A stretch of 64,000 bases of DNA from Xenia sp. Carnegie-2017 (taxonomy: Eukaryota > Cnidaria > Anthozoa > Malacalcyonacea > Xeniidae): contig NW_025813447.1 in the NCBI RefSeq assembly GCF_021976095.1, positions 6,054,349-6,118,348 on the forward strand, in the 5' to 3' direction. Below the pieces are notes generated by a model, which did no database searches, had not been told where the DNA came from, and was given only the letters and a program-made list of their open reading frames with translations. Position 1 is the first letter of the stretch; each line of letters begins with the position of its first letter. This document shows, piece after piece, positions 50,012 to 60,957 of the stretch. Made by a program: the position numbers and the translations under genes.

Positions 50012-51610
50012 CATGGCCTACTCAAATTTACACGGCCTGATATCTTGCCATAGCAAGGCCAAAAAGGCAAGGCCATTAAGGCATTCACGATTTCTAAATG
50101 ATTTCGACTTCTACCACTTATATGCGAAATCGGATTGGAGTATATACTAGAGATCAAGTGTCTCAGAGACAAACAAGACATTTGCATGCTGAAATTGAAA
50201 CAAAAACTCGAGTTGAAAGTAGATGCCTTTTAAAAAACGCAGTCTCGGTTAATATAAATAAAATTACATCAATTGCCTTTGGAACACTTGCTTTGCTTTA
50301 GTGCAACAACTCGGTCTTTGACAACAATCTCTGTTCGCCTTTTCCTCTGATTGTTGAGGAAGACGTTACAAATAATTCTTATTGCCCGGTTATTGGCGAT
50401 ATCTTCGTGCTGTTCGCAGACGAACCCTTCGTTACACAAAACGGTTTTCAAAAGATCCTCCGCAACAAATCACGATGGCAAGCTAGAGTCTTGAATATTC
50501 GCTGCTGCATTCAGTACAACAAATCCATGAGCAACAAAATTACCCAACGCAGCAGATGGTTCCTTCAATCCGCCACGAGAAAGTAACTGCACATATGGCG
50601 AAACACCATTATTGGTTAGTAAATGCTCACAGCAACTATTGCAAAGCTTTTTTGCAATGTACCCAGCAACGTTATCAGAAATTTCCTTAGAAGCATCCGT
50701 CACACATATCCTATTAGACTCAGATATGATTGGCTGCACGGAGTCTCTAAATTCTGCTACTTTTTCCGGTGATTTTTCATCGGTGACTTTGAACCGATCA
50801 TCAATGTCCAGTCCTTCCTTCACAAGGCTTTTTATTTTTAGAATCTTTTCTGAGAATACCACATCTTTTAAGTCGACCAATAAACGACCACCACTCATTT
50901 GGCGGTACTGACCATACCGTTTTTCCAAAGGATCACTCTGGAAGCGCGAAGTCAGCACATATGAATAACCCTCACTTAAAAGTTCTTCAATTAAAGCAGC
51001 ATGGCAGCGAAGGAGGCATCGAAGCGCATGACTAGTTTGAGCAGTAAGATTGAATTTGTCGCAATTCGGCAATTTAAGGTTATCCCACTCGTCGATCCAA
51101 TCTGCAAAGGCTCTCAAGAATTCGAGTTTTTTGTCATTAAGAACTGCAGCATTCCCAAGGCGATTAGAAGTGTTAAATCGGGATTTTGAATTTGAAATTG
51201 TCCACCAAACATCAACAAGATGCAGGAAACTTGCAGCGTCGTCGGATTTGTCAGGAAAATAATGTCTTATGCCGGTAGCAGTTGAACGTGAAAAAATGGC
51301 TAAAGCTACGGGTACATTCTGTTTACAATTTCCCGGGTGTAAAACCTTCGCACTAAGTTCAGGCGCTGCCCTTAAATTTGCCTCAAGTTTCTAATCTTTC
51401 TCGTACACCTCATGAAGTAACCGCCACGAAATCTCTCCTCCGCTTACTGAAATAGGGTCATAAAACCCAGTAAAATTGAAAGTAGGAAAAAGAAACCTTT
51501 TGCGATTCAGCAAAGTATTCTGATGTTCTTCACCAGGTGAACAGAGTCGAAAAACAGATAGGTCTTCTACTATTCAAGATATCAGGCCGTGTAAATTTGA
51601 GTAGGCCATG
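50012..51610 (-). mobile_element. P-element (THAP9-type) DNA transposon, internally deleted
   Basis: A 1599-bp element with perfect 36-bp TIRs: catggcctactcaaatttac at 50012, and its complement ending at 51610. The 7-bp flanking repeat ctaggct (50005-50011, 51611-51617) is compatible with the 8-bp duplications of P elements. Drosophila P ends also begin with CATG. Only the C-terminal half of a transposase is present; the 51.6 kb TIR abuts mid-protein sequence, so the THAP and N-terminal parts were deleted. It is likely non-autonomous. Confidence 0.82.
50269..51570 (-). pseudogene. P-element transposase (THAP9-like) C-terminal half, broken
   Basis: Reading down from 51570: LFFDSVHLVKNIR (an RNase-H-like core segment), a one-base frame change, then NTLLNRKRFLFPTFNFTGFY, GGEISWRLLHEVYEKD and an in-frame TAG near 51395. 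Next come LRAAPELSAKVLHPGNCKQN and DAASFLHLVDVWWTISNSKS. The longest open part (51117-50470) contains SRFQSDPLEKRYGQYRQMSG, the strongest family signature, and VAGYIAKKLCNSC. An in-frame TGA at about 50471 precedes FVCEQHEDIANNRAIRIICN, the family C-terminus. One frameshift and two stops make it inactive. Confidence 0.85.
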
Positions 51611-52405
51611 CTAGGCTTGATTTTTAAAATGTTTGATAGGACTGAGTTTTTAAAACTTTTAGCTTATTTTTCATTTTTAAGTTTTGCTTTTTGCCACCTT
51701 TCAAGATTGCGTCCTCGCCTGACCTTGTCTCCGTAGTTAGACATCTAAAGAATTGGGTTCTAAATCATTGGTATATCCATTCAGCATATCTCCCCAGCCC
51801 ATTAATACTGGCGCACAGTATAGAAAAGTAAGGTTCAATGAAATTTCTACTGACTTTCTTTGCTATATATCTTTGTCAGTAAACGTTTATTTGCGCTGGT
51901 TTCTAAGAAATTCTTTATAGTGAACGCGTCGACATGGTTATGCCAAGTATAATATTTTCATCTGATTCACTTAGACCAGTTCCGTAAGATTTACATTGCA
52001 GTTGAGTTACATGGGACCTATATATAATTACCTAGCTAGCTGACATTAAAAAACACGTAAAACAGTGGATTCTACAATATTGTGTTACTTCGATCTTAGT
52101 GGCATCATTTTTTCGATCAAGCAAAACAGGCGTTCTGTTTAAGACTTAGTTTTGTTCAAGAAGTTGATAAACATAAAACTGAAGAACACATCGTGCAAAT
52201 CAAACGTTTTAACGTTGTTTAACAATACACTAGTTGTTTGCCTTCGTGGATCATAAAATCAGAAAACTCGTTTACACAAATTGCATGATCGTCAAAAACA
52301 CGTAGTGAGAGAGATGGTTGAAACCGATGTACAAGCTGGAGATAGAATTTGTGAAAATTATAGTTTAATATGTATGCGTACACATGTAAGTAATCATCCT
52401 CGGTA

Positions 52406-55400
52406 TCAGGAGGGGATTCTGTTTCGTAACCATTCAAGGATGTGTTCGACCACTGCGTCTGCTTCCTCTTTTACTTCTCCTAGCATTGCATGCCTTAGAC
52501 CTTTGTAAATCTAAAGTGAGACAAAATGAACATTGACCCTTTAGCGATGATCAGGGGCGTATTCAGTTATGGACAAAATAAATTACTTCAACGCATCGAT
52601 TGGTAAATTTTTATCCTTTAGAAATTCATAACCAATGACTTTTTTATGATATATAAATATATCATAATATAAATATCTTATTCTATTTGTATCACAGAAT
52701 ATTTCAACAATCTCTTCCGTTAAATGACTAATAAGCAAGATTGTGAAGCGAGAAACGACTACCTTTATTTCTTTGTCTTTGCTTTTTGCTTCTTTTGCTA
52801 GCAGTTCTGAACCTCCTTTGTATGTTATCTTATCCTCGTCTCCGTGCACAACCAAAAAAGGCCATTCTATGCTTGGAAGCAACAATTTTATTCGATCCAG
52901 TGCGTCGCCAAAGGCTATAGCGAAGCGTACTTTCATTCCACTGTGCCAAATAAGCGGATCCGAATCGTACGCTTCTACCTGCAGATAATGTAATTTTTTC
53001 AAAGAGTTATGACCAGTGAAATGTAATATCAACTTAAACGAGGCTTCCATTTAAACGCTCCATGTAATTAGATTGATGCCGATTCGAGCACTGGAAAGGG
53101 TTGGCGAGAAGTGCAATTTCCATGGAAACTAGTTTCTGTTTGGAGATTTTTTGAATAATTATATTTGTGTTTCCTTAATTCAACAACTGGGCAACCTGCA
53201 TCTGCCATCATACTGGTGGCATCAAAGATGGTGGCGAAGTTTTCGCTATATAGTTGATATAACAGTAACAGACCTTTTTGACAAAACAGTGCATCATGGG
53301 TAGTCAGATAGCAAATATCGGCATGATGCTCGAGAAATCGCAAATATTACCATCAAATCTCAAAAAGTTTAAACCTATTATAAGCCTGATAGAACTATGT
53401 TTCGATTCTGTATGAATGGCATGGCAACGTCTTTTATTTTTTTTAGGAGTTCTATTGCAGTTACTACAACCTCCTACACAGCACCTATAACGATGATAAA
53501 CCAGCACTTGTATTTATACACTAACAATCAATGGAATTAATGGTTTGAGAGGACTTATTGAAGCAAATCCGTGCCAGTGACGTCTCCAGAATTTCGCGAG
53601 TGGAGAGGCACAAGCTAAAAGCTAATTTAAATAGGAGGGTCAAAATATGTCTCACGTCGTCAAAAGCGAAATTGCCTCTGCACATGGAAATAATTTTAAA
53701 CAATAATCACGATATAAAGGGGATTTGTACATTCTTCGTGTTATAACGTTATGTAAATTGATTATTGATTCTAATGAAATGTTTTCATTTTATAATACTA
53801 ACACTTGAGCCTTAGACATAGTTAATGCTATTTGTATATTTTTGTGTCTACAAGTTTGAGTCTATGAGTATACTTGTCCCCGATCTCATACAAGTTCTAA
53901 GATATGGTGTAATGAGGTTCACGACAAGCATCAAAATACCACTTGTTCTTCCTTCCCCACTTGAATTATTCTAGAAGTATATATTTTTTGCATTTTCAAG
54001 CAATTAAAATCTTTACCACTGGGTGACAACGCAGATAGCGTAAATGCAACGCAAACTAGTTTACACAGCTGATAGAATGCTTCCCTGTAAAGCAGTAAAG
54101 CTGTGTGAATGCCATAAGAGTAATATCGTGCTTCTTTTTCAATTTTTAGTTATGCATCTTTAGACCCTTTTCTAAAACTCAAATAGGGGCCACAAAATTT
54201 TTTTAGGGGGCACGTGCCCCCCCAGGTCTCCCCACTTAGCGACGCCACAGAAATTCCATTATAATAAAATTGATTTCAGGTTTTCAACTTTACGATTGAC
54301 TTAAACGTTTTGAAGTTTAAAGATAACATTTGCGATTTCTTGAGCGTATTTATGTGATTTCTTGGTCGTATTTATGTGTTTTGAGCGGATATAATACAGC
54401 AAAACTAGCCGCTTCGATAACATTAAATACATACTTTTAATATCACTTAGAATCAGTTTAACTTTTCAAGATTTGAATTTTGATGACATTATTTACAATT
54501 TCATGATTATCAAGGCAATCTTTGCATTTAATAGTTCCCATGTGATTTTTATTACCTATGATGCACTGTTTTGTCGAAAAGGTCTTTACAGTTCACTGGT
54601 TATGATGGAAAGGCGTCATTAAATCACGTGGTATACATAACACCAATTCATTGATCGTAGTTATGGTCTTCGCTGCCGTAAACGAATTATTTGAGAAACG
54701 ATTCAATTTCAGGGAGTGACAGAAAACTAACATGTTGGTTTGCAGATAAAATTTAGTTATTCATCGTTTCTCCCTTGTGATTTAAAGAATGTGTGTCAAC
54801 CACGATGCATTGTGCACTTTTGTTTATGTTTACATCGGTAGTTAGCCTGCGGCACACTAAATCCAAGTTCGTCACTACGTCGTCTAATTTAGCTGAAAAC
54901 TTTAGCAAAAAAAATTAATTAAAAAAATTATCAAATTTGTAAAAATTCAAAACACGTCAAAAATGTCAACCTCCGAATCCGATTTGGCTTTGTCTTTTTA
55001 TCATATTTACGAATCGAGTGTTGTTCAACTTTCCGTTTTGGCCTTCCACGCTTAGGAAACGACACCACTGTTAGGAAACGACATTTCAAATCAAAAGTTT
55101 ATAAAATAACTTATTTTAAAGTTGTTAGTTGGTCAAAGTTCCATAGACAACAAATAATAACACAAGCCGCCATTTTTGCGACCCAGAAAATGGCCGTCAT
55201 GCCGTGATATGGCCGTAATCAACGGGCAATGCATCTTGGTTGACACACATTCTTTAAATTTTATCAACTGGCGATCAACGATTTTTCAGAATTATGACAA
55301 CAGAAGGCCATTTTATTGGAGTTTGACATTTATTTAGTTAGACGTTTAAGTAAATCTCATTGCCGAAGTTTTTGTTTTGACCTTAACTCCGGCGTCGTCC

Positions 55401-58400
55401 TGCATCAGATACGCCTTTCACGACCACTCAAATTACGTCAGTGATTCTGATTTTAAACAACCGTTGTATTTGATCGAATTTTTTCATTGATCACATTTTG
55501 GCTACTTTGACGGTAAACAACAATGAACGATGAGCATACCTCTTTTGGATCTTTAGATAAAACATTTGTGTCGATCTTTGGAAGAATTTGGAATCTTGGG
55601 GTTAGCCGATTGATTATTCTCCCTACGAAAACCTACAAGTAAGACAAAACTGTCGTTTACTTAAATATCACGATAAATATACATACACTCCGAACCTCAA
55701 TATTAGTTTTGCAACCGTTTGAGGCATTATTTATGAAAAAAACCATGTGTCTCATGAGAATTGGAGGGGGTCGGAAAAGGGTGAAAACATCAGTTAAATG
55801 TTTTCATGTCATCTCAGTCACCTGTATGAAAAATCTTGAACATCATGTATAAAAGTGGTGGTCCCAGCTATAAGAGTGATTTAGCAAACACGACGTTTCG
55901 TATAAGACGTCGTAAAAATGGCGTGGCATGCGCCTTTTACTTCCCGTTGAATCTACGACTGCAGTCGTGTTCATGGTCGTATTAGAGAGCTTTAGCAAGA
56001 GTACAACTACGACAACGAGTACGAAGTTTGACCGTGTAAGGGAATGGCACGAGGAAGTTTGTTGTCGTTGTCGCTTCGTCAAAAGGGACCTTTAGCAATG
56101 ACTACGAGTACGACTACGAGTACGAATTACGTCATTTTTGTGCGAAAACATTGTTGCGACAACAACCAAACTTAGCCGTCATCAATCTGAGTACGATGAT
56201 TTGTAAAAAATTCGTAGTCGCGACTACGATGTCTTTTTAAGCAAAGAAAGTAGGTATATTTTTTCATTGTGTAAGAAATTAGTTTACAGTACTATTTTCG
56301 ATCATCCAAGCTTTCTTTCAGAATTATTTTTGAGCTCAGATGTACATTTAAAACGAAAATATGACCTGCAAAACTTCCATGTATGTCGTAAGCGAAGTGA
56401 ATGGTAAACAAACAATAAAATAGTACAAATATATCGCACATGAAATTTAAAATAGTGAAGATTTTTCAGTCTAAAGAGTCCTATATTCTCGCAAAATCAG
56501 TATTACCGATTCGTTAATATCATTTTTGACAAATAGAGCCGTAGCTGCTTCGCAAACTTCTGTGTTTTTCACAATAAAAAGCTCGTTCTGTTGTTTACAG
56601 CTAAAACAAAATTTTGACAACGCGACAACGACAACAAATTTCCTCGTGCAATTCCCTTACACGGTCGAACTTTGTACTCGTTATCGTAGTACTCTTGCTA
56701 AAGCTCTCTAAAATTTTGTTTTAGCTATAAACAACAGAACGAGCCTGGGGTAAAATCACGGCTTCAAAAAATTATTCGGGTTTTGTATTACAGGTAGCGT
56801 TCCATGTATTTTAGTTCAATGACTCGTAGTCGTACCACTAATCTCGAAATAAGACTGGATCAAGCATCTAGCACAAAAGTTGAAGACAAAAAATAAGGAG
56901 CGCTGCTATTATTAAGGGACCAACTTTCGACAATAAGGAGCAAATATATTGTGGATTTATACGAGAATAATCAAGAATTTTCACCATGTAACTACATGAA
57001 CATAACTAAGAGATAAATCAGTTTATACAAAGGTAAAAATACGATGAAATATTATGAAATATGGTCAAAATGCAGCGATTTTTATCGGTAACTCTACTGT
57101 GGTATGGAAAAACTATGGAAAATAACCCACAACTGCATGGAAATACCTAGAATTGTTGGAATCGTATTTCAGAAGTACAAAGTGATTAAATAATCTCATT
57201 TACGATCATAAACTGATCAATCCTTTAAAATTACAAGTGAAACCTGTATGCATTTTGTTTTATACAGCCGATTATTCTTTCTGAATCGCTTTACTACCGC
57301 CACGAAGGTTGTTTTTCATCTTCTGCGTTATCTTAAAGCATGATTTGGCCATGTTCTGCTGTTTTTCCATAGTTTTGTTAAAAAATCTTTCAATGTGTTG
57401 GTCATAGTTTTTCCCAATAGACCAGTTCAGCAGACCGGCATCCACTTCTAGAGGTAAAGGATCTAGTCTCCAAATGCAAAAGAGAGGCAAATGAGAATAA
57501 ACATTGGAATTAAAGCCCAATTCCATAAGGCCTTATCTTAGTTCAGGTTGATACAAGCCCTAACTGAAGTTTTGTCCATGATGTCGATGTGATCAATCAA
57601 ATGGATAAATCATACACTAGAGGGAGCCGCAAGTATGACCTGAATGGACGCGGTCAACTTCAAAATCAGCTGAGAGAGATCCCTTATTGACACTTTGTTT
57701 TGGGCTAACATACACAACAATTGGTTTTTATAATCTCCACCTTGGAGTCATGGTCAGATTGTGCCATAAATCCGACGAATTCCCTCTGCTGAGTTGGACT
57801 GAAGCACGACTTCTCGAGATGTATGACAAACCTGGAACTTTCCAACAGATAACATGCAGTTGATTCCATGTCCTGCAGCACACCCTCACTGACTGATTCA
57901 TACAAGTAAATAGTAAATAATCAATCAAATTATATATATATATATATATGGAGTTCACTGGTTGACTGTTGAGCAACATTTTGACGGTTTGATGTCGAAA
58001 AGACCAGTTATATTTCACGGTGATAATATGAAGGAGTAACACGGAGGTCGAAGAAAAGTTAATAGGAGATATTATTATTGGAAAGAAGCTCCGCGTTCTA
58101 GTTATATTACTGGTATAGTAGAATTAACATCCGTCTGCCATCGTGAGTTTTTGAGGATTGTGCTCAACCAGTCAACCATTCTGAATGATCTTCCATTGTC
58201 ACAACAGAAGGTCAGAGGTCATTTTCATGCACGCATGGCATTATCTATTACAAGGTTGGCAACAACTTTTTTGGAATATGATGGATTTACAAACGTTAGA
58301 CCCTTTCTGTTTCGCAATCACATTCTCCTGACTTTATAATCTGATTGAGAACGTACAGCCTATCACTAAACGCCAAATCTTTTCTGATGGCAAGAAGTAT

Positions 58401-59407
58401 TCCTCCAGTTTCGACCTGTGATTGTCAATAAAAGAATCTGCTGCTTGTATCTATAAGTCCACGTCAAGATATTAACTGATTCTGTAAACCACAGTATTTT
58501 CCATGTGACCAGGTTTTACGCCGATAATGCCAATAAAAGAATCAAGTCAGGAATGACGGGAATCACAATCACTGATGGACTTTTTAGAATTCTTGTGTGA
58601 CAGCATATGAACATTGAATATACATCAATACCAATCAAATTTTTGTCCATTAATGGATCATCCCATGTTCATGTCTTCCCTAGAGGCTTACAATGCTGTA
58701 CCTACGTATATCTGATGTCATGGGTCTGCATGGAACGATGGGCAAACTTACATACAGATGCATATTTTCATCACTATATGTAGCTTAAGTTTGCAGACTT
58801 CAATTCCTCTTTCTGGACAACATATATTTGATAAATTGTACAACTAGTTTTACCGTCGGGATTTTATAAACATAATACCCTTGTATCACAGTTTCTATTT
58901 ATAAGTAATACCACGGTACAGCGAGGTTAATTTGTGGTCAAATTGAGGCTTAGTACAGTATAGTACTACGATTGCCGAAATGTTGCAGTCAATGCTTTAC
59001 GGCCAAGAATGGTGTAAATTTAATGGTTTTGCGTTTGGGGGAATTCTTTGTGATGATACTATTTATATCAAGCTCAAAATTGGGGATTGTTAGTTAATAG
59101 CTGCCATAGCTACCTGCAAAGACGTCATGTAAGGTCGTATTACTTCTAATACGACCTTTGAATTTGAATAGGTGAATTTTTATTAGGTAGATTAGTTATT
59201 AATTTGACTTGACGCAACCATGGTATTACTTCAAATAACATCGTGGTTCGTAATGCATAGCTAATTTTTGGGAAACATGATGCAGAAACATACCTTAACA
59301 CAGCCAGGCTCAATACTTGGATCGATAACTATAGCTGGAGAAGAGAGAACCACTGCTTTGAAAAAATTTGGTCGGCTACAGGCTGTCAAGATGGTTAACG
59401 CACCGCC
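52406..59407 (-). CDS. MGLL: Monoacylglycerol lipase-like serine hydrolase, 3' exons (partial)
   Basis: Alpha/beta-hydrolase that cleaves monoacylglycerols. Three firm exons: 59407-59294 (GGALTILTACSRPNFFKAVV to IEPGCVK), 52978-52763 (VEAYDSDPLIWHSGMKVRFA, LPSIEWPFLVVHGDEDKITY, LAKEAKSKDKEIK) and 52510-52406 (IYKGLRHAMLGEVKEEADAV to EWLRNRIPS, TGA). All have GT-AG borders and phase 0. The catalytic Asp (HGDED) and His (GLRHAM) are present. The nucleophile motif GHSMGG is split, only its last Gly-Gly being in the first listed exon, so the Ser is on an unseen upstream exon. The short exon normally between CVK and VEAY was not securely found; 53128-53057 (SPTLSSARIGIN) is a weak candidate with a poor donor. 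The 5' exons may lie beyond 64000. Confidence 0.85.
54786..55253. mobile_element. MITE with TTAA duplication (piggyBac- or Kolobok-like)
   Basis: A 468-bp element with TIRs agaatgtgtgtcaaccacga at the left and the complement of agaatgtgtgtcaaccaaga at the right. TTAA lies at both ends (54782-54785, 55254-55257). No coding sequence. Confidence 0.72.
55985..56708. mobile_element. Long-TIR MITE with TA duplication
   Basis: Inverted arms of about 90 bp (gagagctttagcaagagtac at 55985, mirrored to 56708) flanked by TA (55983-55984, 56709-56710). Inside is a second mirrored motif around tagcaatgactacgagtacg. A further inverted pair, 56581-56616 and 56710-56744 (gctcgttctgttgtttacag), brackets the right arm. 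Confidence 0.7.
57272..57467 (-). CDS. Terminal exon of an unrecognised gene
   Basis: Acceptor TTTGGAG|A at 57468, then LDPLPLEVDAGLLNWSIGKN, YDQHIERFFNKTMEKQQNMA and KSCFKITQKMKNNLRGGSKA, ending in TAA at 57272. The exon starts one base before a codon. The sequence looks helical, charged and conserved in style, but I do not recognise the family. Upstream exons were not found between 57.5 and 64 kb. It lies in the MGLL-like intron on the same strand and could be a nested gene or a displaced gene fragment. Confidence 0.45.
57705..57925 (-). mobile_element. Reverse-transcriptase fossil (DIRS- or Ty3-like)
   Basis: The minus strand reads LYESVSEGVLQDMESTACYL, then FVIHLEKSCFSPTQQREFVG, matching the conserved RT block with EKS and a following EF-GF. 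Only this fragment is recognisable. Broken and old; the exact superfamily (DIRS or Ty3) is uncertain. Confidence 0.55.
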
Positions 59408-59468
59408 CTGCAATTGAAAAAGAACTAGAAATGGCAACTTGAAAAATGTCCATATTGTTTATCTAAAT

Positions 59469-59784
59469 CAGGGGTCTCCAAACTACCGCCCGCGGGCCAG
59501 ATGCGGCCCGTTGTGCCTCTCAATCCGGCCCGCAGAGGCACTTAAGAAAAAAAATAATATTATTAAACAAAATAAACTTTGTGCAGAAAGTTCACGTTAT
59601 GTCGCAAGCCAACTAGCAAGAGTGGCTTACGTCAATTTTTCTCCCAACTTCCTACTTCCGTTTCAAGCACATTGCGCAATTTAAATAGCTGAAGGATAAC
59701 GTGGAAATTTTTATATTCTTCGGCCCTCAACATGCTGGATAAAAGTTCATGTGGCCCTCTGGCTGTAAAGTTTGGAGACCCCTG
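59469..59784. mobile_element. Non-autonomous hAT transposon
   Basis: 316 bp with perfect 16-bp TIRs (CAGGGGTCTCCAAACT) and a perfect 8-bp TSD atctaaat at 59461-59468 and 59785-59792. The interior starts with ccgcccgcgggccagatgcg, the typical 'cggcccg' type known from hAT derivatives in many animals. No coding sequence. The intact ends suggest a young insertion. Confidence 0.92.
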
Positions 59785-59792
59785 ATCTAAAT

Positions 59793-60189
59793 TATGCACA
59801 TTTGATGATGTCTTGTAGATAAATTTCGTCCATGAAAAAGTATGCACATTAATGTTTGTGGTTCACATGTAAAGCTTACATCAATTACAAAGATAAACTT
59901 AGATCCTTCAGGGCCGTTTTGAAACGCAAAACTTTTCATTATATGGAATGTAGCTAGTAGAAACCAAAAAAGATGATTGCTAATTTTATCTGAATTTTGT
60001 CTTTAATATCGTTCCATGCATGAGACATTGGAGTAAAATTACTTTACAAACTCTCATATTTGTCCAATAGATTCTTTAGAGAAGAAAAAGTAATCCAGAA
60101 ACTTCCTGTTTTTTAAATGGCCTGGACCTGGGGCTACTAAAGTTTAGCAAGTCACTGGCCACAAAAATACACCGAGCGCAAGTGATAAA
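59793..60189. other. Spacer without recognised features
   Basis: About 400 bp between the hAT element and the long-TIR element; no exon or repeat was identified. Confidence 0.4.
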
Positions 60190-60957
60190 TTATGGCGCGC
60201 GGAACCTGTCATAATTCTAAACTTTATTTATTAATTCTAAAATCCAAATACGGCATTCCAAACTCTAAAAATTTATTGCAAACACTATTTAACTCTTAAC
60301 CACAAATATTCTTGCTGAACTCTTGTTTCATGTTTTCCAGTCTAACCATGCATCTAATTTATTCATGAACGACATGCGAAAAGGATGCAAAGTCGTCGTC
60401 TTTAAGCCGATATCAAAATTCGAACAAAAAGAATCAAAATCGCCATATTAGTAGAAATGAATTAATGTCAAATGGCATCCAAAGAATTTCAAGGAATCTG
60501 AATAGTATCTTTGGAATATTGGAATTTTGCTTGACATTAATGTGTAATGAACAAAACAGAAAATAACGAGAGGAACACTGTTGGGCTAAGAAACTTTTTT
60601 GCCGGCCTAGAATCTGTTTTTATAGGCGTTTCGAATTTGCAATCAGTCGATGAAAATGTTTAACACCCAGCATATGCCAAAAGTGATTACACGGAGCACT
60701 TAGATCCAGGATTTTCCTGGAAAATATTATATATAATCAATTAATATAAAATTTGCGAGCGCTTGGTCTGTTACGTTGAAATGGGAAGAGTTATCGCTTG
60801 TTTTAAACTTTAGCTAGCTAAGGGATTTTTTGGGCCGCCTAAGTTCCAATTGGCTAAATCAGATTTCAACATAATATACTTGTAATGATACATCATGGAA
60901 CACAGTCTGACTTTATATCCCCGTTAATCCGGTTTATATTAACATGATCGACCATGC

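Larger units (their letters stand above)
49858..51763. repeat. MITE family D copy carrying the P-type transposon
   Basis: Left part 49858-50011 (caacccaatctactagatat...) and right part 51611-51763 (...aagaattgggttctaaatc) match the two halves of the element at 48033-48320. The split lies exactly at the duplicated ctaggct that borders the P element. Confidence 0.68.
53129..59293. other. Large intron of the MGLL-like gene
   Basis: About 6 kb filled by a TTAA-flanked MITE (54786-55253), a TA-flanked foldback (55985-56708), the terminal exon of another gene (57272-57467), a reverse-transcriptase fossil (57705-57925), a (TA)n run at about 57930-57950 and an old repeat at 59015-59200 shared with 770-910. 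A highly GC-palindromic motif ggcacgtgccccccc occurs at about 54212. Confidence 0.5.

Noticed and set aside
50098-50301. Plus-strand frame in the P element as a gene
   Set aside because: It overlaps the left subterminal region and the antisense of the transposase end; no similarity.
53068-53343. Minus-strand open frame as an MGLL 5' exon
   Set aside because: The frame has no lipase similarity; only a different frame at 53057-53128 is a weak candidate and its donor is poor.
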